NCBI GenBank assembly: GCA_027364815.1
Contig: DAHXOQ010000024.1
Span: 1 to 18,276 of the forward strand
Direction: 5' to 3'
Length of the DNA: 18,276 nt
From: Acidobacteriaceae bacterium
GTDB taxonomy: Bacteria; Acidobacteriota; Terriglobia; Terriglobales; Acidobacteriaceae
Shown: positions 7,227-14,006 of the stretch, piece by piece
Layout: each line of letters starts with the position of its first letter
How positions within the stretch are numbered: the first letter of the stretch is position 1
Position numbers and translations under genes: made by a program
Notes under the pieces: model-generated
Seen by the model: the letters and a program-made list of their open reading frames with translations, nothing else
Told to the model about the DNA's origin: nothing
Database searches by the model: none

Positions 7227-7649
7227 ATGACGATGAATGAAAATGCAGTGCGCGGGCTATCATCGGAAATCAATATTACACCATTGATTGATGTTCTCCT
7301 GGTTCTGCTCATCATCTTCATGGTGATTGTCCCAGTCATGCCAAAGGGTGATACCGCTGCCGTGCCCAGACCTTGTGGGGACTGTTTATCGAGCGGTGAA
7401 CAGGCTGTCGTACTGGAAGTCCTTAGCGGCAAAAATGGCGCGGTCACCTACAAACTGAATCAGGCGACCATTGCAAGAGAAAATATTTCCGGGCGTTTGA
7501 CGGATATATACCGCTCGCGCGCCAATCGAGTTTTATTCGTGAAGGGCGACGATCAGGTCGCCTTCAATCGAATCGCTGAAGTTGTTGATTTGGGTCATGC
7601 AGCCGGCGTACAAGATGTCGGGTTATTGACCCCCGGTACTAATCGCTAG
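7227..7649 (+). CDS. exbD: ExbD/TolR-family protein, third copy, with CxxC motif
   Basis: The 140-residue protein repeats the ExbD plan: helix INITPLIDVLLVLLIIFMVIV with Asp22, then VMPKGDTAAVPRPCGDCLSSG and a domain with TYKLNQATIARENISGRLTDIYRSR and VLFVKGDDQVAFNRIAEVVDLGHAAGVQDVGLLT. GGAGG at 7216-7220 is 6 bases before ATG 7227. It differs from the other two in having Cys50 and Cys53 (PCGDC) just outside the membrane on the periplasmic side, where they could form a disulfide or a redox or metal site. The coding sequence looks somewhat more AT-rich than that of its neighbours. The copies at 6740 and 7227 probably arose by duplication. Confidence 0.92.
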   Translation: MTMNENAVRGLSSEINITPLIDVLLVLLIIFMVIVPVMPKGDTAAVPRPCGDCLSSGEQAVVLEVLSGKNGAVTYKLNQATIARENISGRLTDIYRSRANRVLFVKGDDQVAFNRIAEVVDLGHAAGVQDVGLLTPGTNR

Positions 7650-7694
7650 ATTGAACGGTATTGCTTGGTTGGTCGATTCCTTGCGAATCATTTA

Positions 7695-7722
7695 TTGCAC
7701 CAGCCAGCGGCGGGTGTACAAT
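7695..7722 (+). promoter_or_regulatory. Candidate internal promoter for the TPR lipoprotein gene
   Basis: TACAAT at 7717-7722 matches the -10 consensus at five of six positions. TTGCAC at 7695-7700 is a poor -35, 16 bases upstream. The 174-base gap after the third exbD leaves room for a separate start of transcription before the gene at 7824. Confidence 0.3.
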
Positions 7723-7823
7723 CTGGTTTATCCTTTTAGCGGTCGATACCAGCCGCCCTGGGGATAGGATGGAAATTCCAGGCTCACCTCAATGTGGAGA
7801 AAGCCTGAAGGAGAAGGAAAAAG

Positions 7824-8660
7824 ATGAATCAGACTGCACGTTTTTGGGGTCTTGCTGTTCTTGCGGCCGGAATAGTGGTATCCATGAGTGGTTGCGACAG
7901 ACTTGCCGCACGTGACCAATTGAATAAGGGTGTCGAAGCCTACAAGGCTGCGCACTACGAAGAAGCAATTGGCCACTTTCAGAAGGCAACGCAACTGGAT
8001 CCCACACTTCCGACAGCGAAGGCTTATTTGGGAACTGCTCTAGCAGGTAATGTTGTGCCGGGTCTCGATACTCCGGAGAACCTAAAGACGGCTCACCAGG
8101 CAATCGATATTTTCAATGAAGTTCTGGCCAAGGATCCTACTGATGTCAACAGCATCAAGCAGATCGCTTCCCTCTATTTCAATATCAAGGAATTGGATCA
8201 AGCGCGCGAGTGGCAGAAGAAAGTCCTTGCCGTTGATCCCAGGGATCCTGAAGCGGCTTATACAATCGGCGTTATTGACTGGACCGAAGCCCACGAAAAT
8301 GTTCTCAAGGCATTCGAATCCGGAAATATTAATGACGATGGCAAGGGCAACGTAAAAGCACCCAAAAAGGTTCTTGAAGAGATTTCTACCAAAAACAAGG
8401 CACTCGTTGATGAAGCACTTCAGTATCTCAATCAGGCTGTTGCCAATCGCGCCAACTACGACGATGCAATGTCCTACATCAACCTGGTCTACCGCCGCAA
8501 AGCCGATGTGGACTATGCAGATCCTGCCGCTGTGAAGGCTGATATTGCCGCCGCAGACGACTGGAGCGCAAAGTCAATGGGCGCCCGCAAAGCCAATGAA
8601 GAAAAGAAGAATCAGGCTCCAGGCGGTATCGTGATGGATAGCAACGGATCTATGAAGTAG
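7824..8660 (+). CDS. TPR-repeat lipoprotein of the exbD unit
   Basis: The 278-residue product starts with a lipoprotein signal: Arg6, a hydrophobic stretch (about 8-21), and the lipobox M-S-G-Cys24, so it should be lipid-anchored and exposed to the periplasm. Tetratricopeptide-type helix pairs follow: KGVEAYKAAHYEEAIGHFQ (about 35-53) ending at the usual D-P, then IFNEVLAKDPTDVNSIKQI and YFNIKELDQAREWQKKVL with D-P-R-D-P, and a later helical region (195-245). Such repeats bind other proteins. AAGGAGAAGGA at 7808-7818 provides the ribosome binding site of ATG 7824. It lies at the end of the tonB-exbB-exbD series, before a terminator, suggesting a part in energised transport or assembly; the partner is unknown. 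Confidence 0.88.
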   Translation: MNQTARFWGLAVLAAGIVVSMSGCDRLAARDQLNKGVEAYKAAHYEEAIGHFQKATQLDPTLPTAKAYLGTALAGNVVPGLDTPENLKTAHQAIDIFNEVLAKDPTDVNSIKQIASLYFNIKELDQAREWQKKVLAVDPRDPEAAYTIGVIDWTEAHENVLKAFESGNINDDGKGNVKAPKKVLEEISTKNKALVDEALQYLNQAVANRANYDDAMSYINLVYRRKADVDYADPAAVKADIAAADDWSAKSMGARKANEEKKNQAPGGIVMDSNGSMK

Positions 8661-8673
8661 CACTTCTACTCAG

Positions 8674-8709
8674 AAACGGCCCCCGCTTCGATGGGGGCCG
8701 TTTTCTTTT
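8674..8709. terminator. Intrinsic terminator, probably bidirectional
   Basis: AAACGGCCCCC (8674-8684) pairs exactly with GGGGGCCGTTT (8693-8703) around an 8-base loop, and the plus strand continues TTTTCTTTT. The A run before the stem gives a T run on the other strand, so it may also stop transcription arriving from the minus strand. It closes the tonB-exbB-exbD-TPR unit 13 bases after its last stop. Confidence 0.9.
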
Positions 8710-8983
8710 GCGTCCAGAGCCGTACTTGCTGCAGCCTCTCTCTCCAAACTCTACTCGAATGGAGAACCGTAGCGACTCTCATGGTTGAGTAGCCAGGCTA
8801 CAATCAACTCCAAACACATCTCATCTCACCGTCATTGAGTCATCAAGGCGCATGAAGACTTCCGCACGAATGACGCGTGCTAGGCGCTATTGGAAGCTGC
8901 CTTTAACAGGATTGCCCCACCCTTCACGCCAGATCAGCGCAACCGGTGAGGCAACAGACTATCAGCTTTCTTAAATCAGATCC
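8710..8983. other. Convergent gap without a gene
   Basis: No convincing gene is seen between the terminator and the end of the minus-strand SurA-like gene. The only structure noted is TTGCCCCACC (8912-8921) against GGTGAGGCAA (8945-8954). On the minus-strand RNA these form 10 pairs with one G-U pair and a 23-base loop, 30 bases after the SurA-like stop. No T tract follows, so it is not a standard terminator. Confidence 0.4.
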
Positions 8984-10045
8984 CTACTTGTTGGTGCCTT
9001 GTTTCAGAATCTGTTCGGCATAGTAGTTGTGAACTTCTGCCTGGTTGTGCATCGCATCAAAATACGCAGTCTTGAGCAGTTGTGCGCGCGAATCATGCAA
9101 CTGTTGACGAATGAACTGACGAACGCGTGGGTCATTCATCTCACGCTGACCTGCCGCTTCATGCCCTAGCAGCTTGTAGACTGCGTAACCAATAATGTTG
9201 TGCGCGGCATTGACCATCGGGACAACATCCGTAATCTGTCCCGGTTTCAGCTTGCTGACCGCGTTAAAGACATTGAGGTCTGACTTGAGCGCTGACTCAG
9301 GGATTGATCCCATGTCTCCGCCATTGGATGCGTCGCCGCTCTCCGAATAATTCATTGCGATTGTGCCAAAATCCTCGCCGTTCACCAGGTGATTATGCAG
9401 CGCATCAATCTCTTTGCGTGCATCGGCATCATTGGCTGCCTTGTGGTTCTGAAGATTACTCGGTTGCGCTGGCTGCCCGGTCACTACAATTCGTGCCAGG
9501 TGGTACTGTGGCTCTATCACGTTGAACTCTGACTTATGCGCCGTGTAGTAATTGCTGATCTCGGCATCCGTAATGTTGATATGCGACTCAATCTCCTTGT
9601 TGAGGAGCTTGTTCTTCGTCAAGGTCTTGCGAATGTCGCTTTTCAGTTCATCGAGCGTGATGTTACGTTGCTTGAGCTGCTTGTCAAACTCCTCTTGTGT
9701 GAACGGTGCTTTTATTTCTAGTACCTTTGCATTCACATCTTCGTCCGTGGCCACCAGATTCATCTTCGCAGCCCTCTGCTGCATAATCTCTTCATCGATC
9801 ATCTGTGTCAAAACCTGTAAACGTCCTATATCGGCTAGCTCGGGCAGTGCAGGCTGTTGTGCATTATCACCAAGACTGCTTAGATAGCCGCGCTCCAGTT
9901 CCGACCGCAAAATTGGTTTCCCGTTGACTGTCGCCATTACATCGGGGCCGGGCGTACGGTGGCATCCCGCTACCAGTACTGGAAGCGCTACTGCGAGTAT
10001 GAGTGCAGAATATGGAAATGTCCGGGTTGAAAATTTCTCTTGCAC
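8984..10045 (-). CDS. SurA-like periplasmic chaperone/parvulin lipoprotein
   Basis: SurA-type proteins hold unfolded outer-membrane barrels in the periplasm and may speed proline isomerisation. The 353-residue product has a signal with lipobox LVAGC (Cys28), a helical N-domain beginning VMATVNGKPILRSELE and LTQMIDEEIMQQRA as in the SurA_N family, then a PpiC/parvulin region (about 179-295) with YHLARIVV, LVNGEDFGTIAMNYSES and SNGGDMGSIPES. A C-terminal helix follows. The GTG start at 10045 is fixed by AGGAG (rc of 10054-10058), 8 bases upstream. It follows the DsbA-like gene after 73 bases. Being a lipoprotein differs from soluble E. coli SurA and recalls PrsA; the link to LptD suggests a role in outer-membrane protein folding. 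Confidence 0.9.
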   Translation of the reverse strand: MQEKFSTRTFPYSALILAVALPVLVAGCHRTPGPDVMATVNGKPILRSELERGYLSSLGDNAQQPALPELADIGRLQVLTQMIDEEIMQQRAAKMNLVATDEDVNAKVLEIKAPFTQEEFDKQLKQRNITLDELKSDIRKTLTKNKLLNKEIESHINITDAEISNYYTAHKSEFNVIEPQYHLARIVVTGQPAQPSNLQNHKAANDADARKEIDALHNHLVNGEDFGTIAMNYSESGDASNGGDMGSIPESALKSDLNVFNAVSKLKPGQITDVVPMVNAAHNIIGYAVYKLLGHEAAGQREMNDPRVRQFIRQQLHDSRAQLLKTAYFDAMHNQAEVHNYYAEQILKQGTNK

Positions 10046-10066
10046 GCTATGTTCTCCTCTGGAAAA

Positions 10067-10091
10067 CGCCAGTATTCAAGAATAAATGGCG
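10067..10091 (-). other. Hairpin before the SurA-like gene, with short T run
   Basis: CGCCA (10067-10071) pairs with TGGCG (10087-10091), and inside it TATTC (10073-10077) with GAATA (10080-10084). On the minus-strand transcript the hairpin is followed by TTTTCC and then at once by the AGAGGAGAAC ribosome binding site of the SurA-like gene. It may be a weak attenuator or processing site that lowers expression of the last gene. Confidence 0.35.
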
Positions 10092-10118
10092 AATCCGGCC
10101 TTCTGTAAGCGAAATCGC

Positions 10119-11072
10119 TTAATTCGTTCCACTCTTAGTGCTGCTAGCCGGCAACGCCGCCGGTGTTGCTGCTGGTATTTGAATTCCCGCAGAACGCAGA
10201 GCGCGGTCAATCACCAACCACACCTGGTCTGTTGGAATGGCTCCATTGATCTTCTCGCCGTCAACAAAAAGCGCCGGGGCTCCTTCCAGGTTCAGTCCTT
10301 CGCCTTCCTTCATCGAGGCACGCACTTCCTTGTCATCCTGCTTGTCGATGCATGCATTCAGTGCGTTCATATCCAGCTTATCCAGTGTTCCATGCTGGCG
10401 TGTAATACGGTCCAGCGCCAGAAAGGCATACCCGATATTCTGATCGTCGCTCTTCATCTCCTGCGGGTGCGCGTGCACATAATCCACAAACTTCCAATAC
10501 GAATCGTTGCTTTGCGCAAACAGGCAATTCGCATCAACGGCAGCGTGAACTGCCCACGGGTGTATGCTCTCAAGCGGGTAATCCTTGTAGATAAATCTAA
10601 CCTTGTCCTTGTACCGGTCCAGCGTTCCAGGAAAGAGCTCCTGGTGCATGCGCGCGCAGTAAGGGCATTCCAGATCATCAAAGCTGATCACCGTAACCGG
10701 CGCCTTGGGATTACCTCGAATCGGACGATTCTGGATATCGATATTGAAGATGGGGTTCTTCATCAAATCAAAGCTCTCAAGCCGGGCCAGCGTTTTGCCA
10801 TCGCTTGAAAGCAAAAACTCTATCTGCGTGGAGCGTGTGCCTTGTGTCAGCGTGATCGGCTGTGTTTCATAGCCGCTGAACTTGCTCGACTTGCGCGCGT
10901 CCACCTTGATCGTTACATCGGCAGGAATATTGAACTGGGAACGGACCAGAACCTCAATGTGACGGTTGGTCGTGGCATCGGTTGCAGCCGGCGTTTGGCC
11001 TTTGCAGCCGCTTGTGAAACTAATAGCACAGCCGATCACAGTCAGAATGGCTATCCATTGAAATCTTGGCAA
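10119..11072 (-). CDS. DsbA/thioredoxin-fold lipoprotein with CPYC site
   Basis: The start is placed at TTG 11072: AAAGGAG (rc of 11079-11085) lies 6 bases upstream and the protein then begins MPRFQWIAIL as a clean lipoprotein signal ending FTSGC (Cys23). The frame is open to 11183, but that would add 37 residues before the signal. The 317-residue product has a small N-terminal domain (about 38-105), a link with IRGNPKAPVTVISFDDLECPYC typical of the DsbA/Thioredoxin_4 family, active-site cysteines at 136 and 139, and a cis-proline motif GAPALFVDG (about 264-272). Two more cysteines, 183 and 241, lie in the helical insert. It probably makes or reshuffles disulfides in the periplasm. Placement between lptD and the surA-like gene suggests that LptD is a client. 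Confidence 0.9.
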   Translation of the reverse strand: MPRFQWIAILTVIGCAISFTSGCKGQTPAATDATTNRHIEVLVRSQFNIPADVTIKVDARKSSKFSGYETQPITLTQGTRSTQIEFLLSSDGKTLARLESFDLMKNPIFNIDIQNRPIRGNPKAPVTVISFDDLECPYCARMHQELFPGTLDRYKDKVRFIYKDYPLESIHPWAVHAAVDANCLFAQSNDSYWKFVDYVHAHPQEMKSDDQNIGYAFLALDRITRQHGTLDKLDMNALNACIDKQDDKEVRASMKEGEGLNLEGAPALFVDGEKINGAIPTDQVWLVIDRALRSAGIQIPAATPAALPASSTKSGTN

Positions 11073-11084
11073 AGTATGCTCCTT

Positions 11085-11110
11085 TGGGAGTAAAAGTATA
11101 AAATCTCCCA
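11085..11110 (-). promoter_or_regulatory. Inverted repeat enclosing a -10-like box before the DsbA-like gene
   Basis: TGGGAG (11085-11090) and CTCCCA (11105-11110) form a 6-base inverted repeat. On the minus strand it encloses TATACT (rc of 11095-11100), five of six to the -10 consensus, and ends directly beside the ribosome binding site. No good -35 was seen. It may be a regulated internal promoter or an mRNA hairpin controlling translation. Confidence 0.3.
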
Positions 11111-11234
11111 GAACTTCCATTTTAAATGAGCAAAGGCTCGCATGGTACTGATGAATAGACGTTTCATAGTTGAACTTGTGCATTCAATCGATAGCTAACA
11201 CGCATAATTAATCGCATTTGCGCTGCCAAACACG

Positions 11235-13688
11235 TTAATAAAGCGCCGGCAACTTGGGATCGTGAAAGATAGTGTTTGACCGCCGGATATCACCGGCATT
11301 GCCAAACCCGGCCAGCGTAAATCCGTAAAGGTACTGCACCTCGTCGCGCACTGTACCCAGCGCAAATCGTCTGTAGCCGGCAGATATGCCGCAGCAGCCC
11401 TTGTTGTACACAGCCTCAACGCCGCCATATTGCAGCGCGCCGTCCGTTAAATCGTAGCCCGCGTTCGCCGCGATGCTCAGCCCTCGATCGGTTGGCTTTC
11501 CATACTGGAAGAAGGGCTGCAACTGTTGATTCTGAGCTAAAGGTATCAGCCTACCACTAGGCGAGAGCTCATCCGGAGCATTCAGGAACGAGTGTCCCAA
11601 TCCAACCGTCGTCCGTCCCCAACTGTAACCCCCAAACATATTGCTGGCTGAAATATGCCCGCCACGCGGGTCATAATCAAAGTCCCACTCAATGCGCAAA
11701 TTATTGATAGCTTCAAAGCGCATACGGGAGATGATCGGCGAGTTCGACCGTGGCTCCGTCAGAAAAGCCGTTGATGTGAAGTTCACCGTTGTGTCAAAAA
11801 TATTTCTGCGTCCCGTAATCAACGCTCCGCCAAACGACGGATCAAAGAAGTATTTCTGCGCAATCTGCCAGCTTGCCCACTCGCGTGGCTGATTGCAGGA
11901 CTCCGTTTCAACCTTGTCGCAGGGCCGCGCGTTGAGTGGCCTCAGATAAAAACGCTGTGTAATGCTGAAGCCCGCCTCGTTGGTGTTGGTCGCAATATCA
12001 CTCGTGTCAATCAACAGTACATTCTTTGCCTGCGCGCCAATTCCCGTCACATAGTTGTAGTAAAGCTCTGTCTCAATTACATGGCGCAACACCCGATTGA
12101 TCCCCGGCAAATCAAAGTCGCGCTCAACGAATGGCGGGCGCACATCAAACGACATTTCAACATCACGGCGCAACAGCGGATCATGCTGCACCTGTGGTAT
12201 TCCCCCTGCGCCGAATAGATTAGCCGGCGTCTGTGAGCTGGTGTAGCCCGTAAGCCGCACTGCAACCGACGGAATAAAATTCCATTCGCCCACGTGCAGC
12301 GGCAGCGCGAGTGAAGGATGAATGTCAAAACGTGCAGTGTTGTGAGCGTGGAGGCCAGGTTCTGAGCGGCCAAGATGCTCCATCGCGGCGTTGGCATCTC
12401 CATAGAGTCCTGTGCCGCCTAGCGGCCGCTCAAGCATCTCAAAGCGCACTCCCGGCAGTTGCAGGATGCGCAACTCATCCCCAATTGTTGTACCAGCATA
12501 ACTCTGGAAGCGTTGCGTGCTGCCGGAAATAAGATAGCCACTACGATTCAGTGTGTAAGCCATCGCGCTGCGAACCTCTGAGTCGGTGGCCTGTGCGTAA
12601 TTGTTGTTGAAGACCAGCCGGTAAATATAGTTGGAAAGGTATTCGGCGTATAACGTCGCATAACTGTTGGGAGAAAAATCATACCGCCCTCCCGCAAAGA
12701 TATCAACGCCGCCTTGGTTGCCTGTGCTCTCAGTTCCCGGGCCCACCTGGCGGTCAAGCAGCGCCGCCCAGTGCGCGTTGAAATAATTTAAACCCGCTCC
12801 GCGATAACGAAAGTCGCCATTGGGCGAAAATCCGCGCTGGCTGTAGTACTCCGAGCCTATGGTCAAGTCAGCACTGCGACCAAGCGCAATGTATATCTGC
12901 TCCCCGACCGTGACTCCGCGCGTTGTCGAAAATCCAAAGACCGGAATCAAAAATCCGCTCTGCCGCGACTCCCCGTTGATCGGATGGCTCAGATACGGCA
13001 GAAAAAACAATGGCAATCCTGCAAACTTGAATACTGTGTTTTTTGTGCGTGCCTTATTATTCGCCATCTCGATTGAATGAGAAAAAAGCGACCAATCCGG
13101 CTTCGGAAGATGGCAGTTCGTCATCGAGCCGTCAACCACCCGGTAACTCGATTGTCCCGTCTGCAACAATTCGCGCCCGCTGAAGACAAATGGATTGGGG
13201 GTCGTGTAGATAACAGAGTGGCCTGTACTTCTAACTCCAAGTGTGCCGGCAACCTTATAAAACCGCGCTGTGTGCGCGTTGAGTTGCATCTCGCCGCGGT
13301 CGGCTGTCATATCAATATCATTCGGTCCGCCGGTCAGGTGCAGATTGCCCTCGGCTTCAACAAGAGACGTGTCGTGGTGGTAAATAATCTTGTCGGCCTG
13401 CAGTACATAATCTTCGTAATAAAGAACTACCCCACCGCTCAGAGTCCAGACTTCTCCGAATCGTTCTTGTAATGGAGCAGTCCACCGTACTGGCGTGCCC
13501 GGCGTCGGCACCTCTTCAGGTTTCGCGGTCGGCAAAATCTCCTGTCCTGGATCGTTTGGCAACTCCTGTGCACTATTCGCTTCGCTCGTTGTATCAACAG
13601 GGGGCATCCCATTAGTTAACGTCTGCGCGCCCACTAATGGGTGACAGAGCAGTATCAGCGTGATAAACCAGAGAGAGCGGGATTGCAT
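11235..13688 (-). CDS. lptD: LPS-assembly protein LptD
   Basis: LptD is the outer-membrane barrel that, with LptE, places LPS on the cell surface. ATG 13688 gives 817 residues; the frame also offers TTG 13694. A signal peptide (to about residue 22, ending VGAQ) is followed by a Pro/Glu-rich linker, an OstA/LptA-like periplasmic domain (about 77-165: VWTLSGGVVLYYEDYVLQADKI, VEAEGNLHLTGG), the LptD hallmark FKFAGLPLFFLPYLSHP (about 220-236), and a beta-barrel to an aromatic C-terminal Tyr. Cysteines in the mature part are at about 192, 590, 598, 765 and 766; 192 and the 765/766 pair match the positions of E. coli Cys173 and Cys724/725, while no N-terminal Cys31 equivalent exists. It leads a minus-strand set with DsbA-like and SurA-like genes. 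Confidence 0.95.
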   Translation of the reverse strand: MQSRSLWFITLILLCHPLVGAQTLTNGMPPVDTTSEANSAQELPNDPGQEILPTAKPEEVPTPGTPVRWTAPLQERFGEVWTLSGGVVLYYEDYVLQADKIIYHHDTSLVEAEGNLHLTGGPNDIDMTADRGEMQLNAHTARFYKVAGTLGVRSTGHSVIYTTPNPFVFSGRELLQTGQSSYRVVDGSMTNCHLPKPDWSLFSHSIEMANNKARTKNTVFKFAGLPLFFLPYLSHPINGESRQSGFLIPVFGFSTTRGVTVGEQIYIALGRSADLTIGSEYYSQRGFSPNGDFRYRGAGLNYFNAHWAALLDRQVGPGTESTGNQGGVDIFAGGRYDFSPNSYATLYAEYLSNYIYRLVFNNNYAQATDSEVRSAMAYTLNRSGYLISGSTQRFQSYAGTTIGDELRILQLPGVRFEMLERPLGGTGLYGDANAAMEHLGRSEPGLHAHNTARFDIHPSLALPLHVGEWNFIPSVAVRLTGYTSSQTPANLFGAGGIPQVQHDPLLRRDVEMSFDVRPPFVERDFDLPGINRVLRHVIETELYYNYVTGIGAQAKNVLLIDTSDIATNTNEAGFSITQRFYLRPLNARPCDKVETESCNQPREWASWQIAQKYFFDPSFGGALITGRRNIFDTTVNFTSTAFLTEPRSNSPIISRMRFEAINNLRIEWDFDYDPRGGHISASNMFGGYSWGRTTVGLGHSFLNAPDELSPSGRLIPLAQNQQLQPFFQYGKPTDRGLSIAANAGYDLTDGALQYGGVEAVYNKGCCGISAGYRRFALGTVRDEVQYLYGFTLAGFGNAGDIRRSNTIFHDPKLPALY

Positions 13689-14006
13689 AGACAACCAAGG
13701 GTCAGGATAACAAAGACAGGCCCCTGATTTGGCCGCATTTCCCGGAGTTCCGGCTGCAATGAAAATTTCCTCTGATGAATGGCACTAGAGAGGTGGCTCA
13801 AGGTGCATCATTTTTTCATCCTCAAATCTTCCTGCATTTTTCATTACCTTTTCCCTCGCTCTCCCGCTTCTCTTCAAACCTCAATATTTCGGGCACCGGG
13901 CATTGATCTGTACTGACGAGTTTTGTCGCACGATCGGTAAGCAACGCAATTGAACTTCACATGAACCGGCGCATGAATGAAATAGGCCGTACTAAGAGGC
14001 AGGCAA
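13689..14006. other. Divergent intergenic region between lptD and the RDD gene
   Basis: This stretch of 318 bases must hold promoters for both flanking genes, but no good sigma-70 pair was found for either. A palindromic element CCGGA-GT-TCCGG lies at 13742-13753, about 55 bases before lptD. On the minus strand it contains GGAACT, reminiscent of the -35 of extracytoplasmic stress sigma factors, but no convincing partner box was seen at the right distance. The middle (about 13806-13885) is pyrimidine-rich on the plus strand. Confidence 0.4.

Noticed and set aside
7661..7915. 84-codon frame overlapping the start of the TPR lipoprotein gene
   Set aside because: It ends inside the lipoprotein gene in another frame and lacks a binding site.
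10086..10808. 240-codon plus-strand frame opposite the DsbA-like gene
   Set aside because: No domain, no ribosome binding site, and full overlap with a well-supported gene on the other strand.
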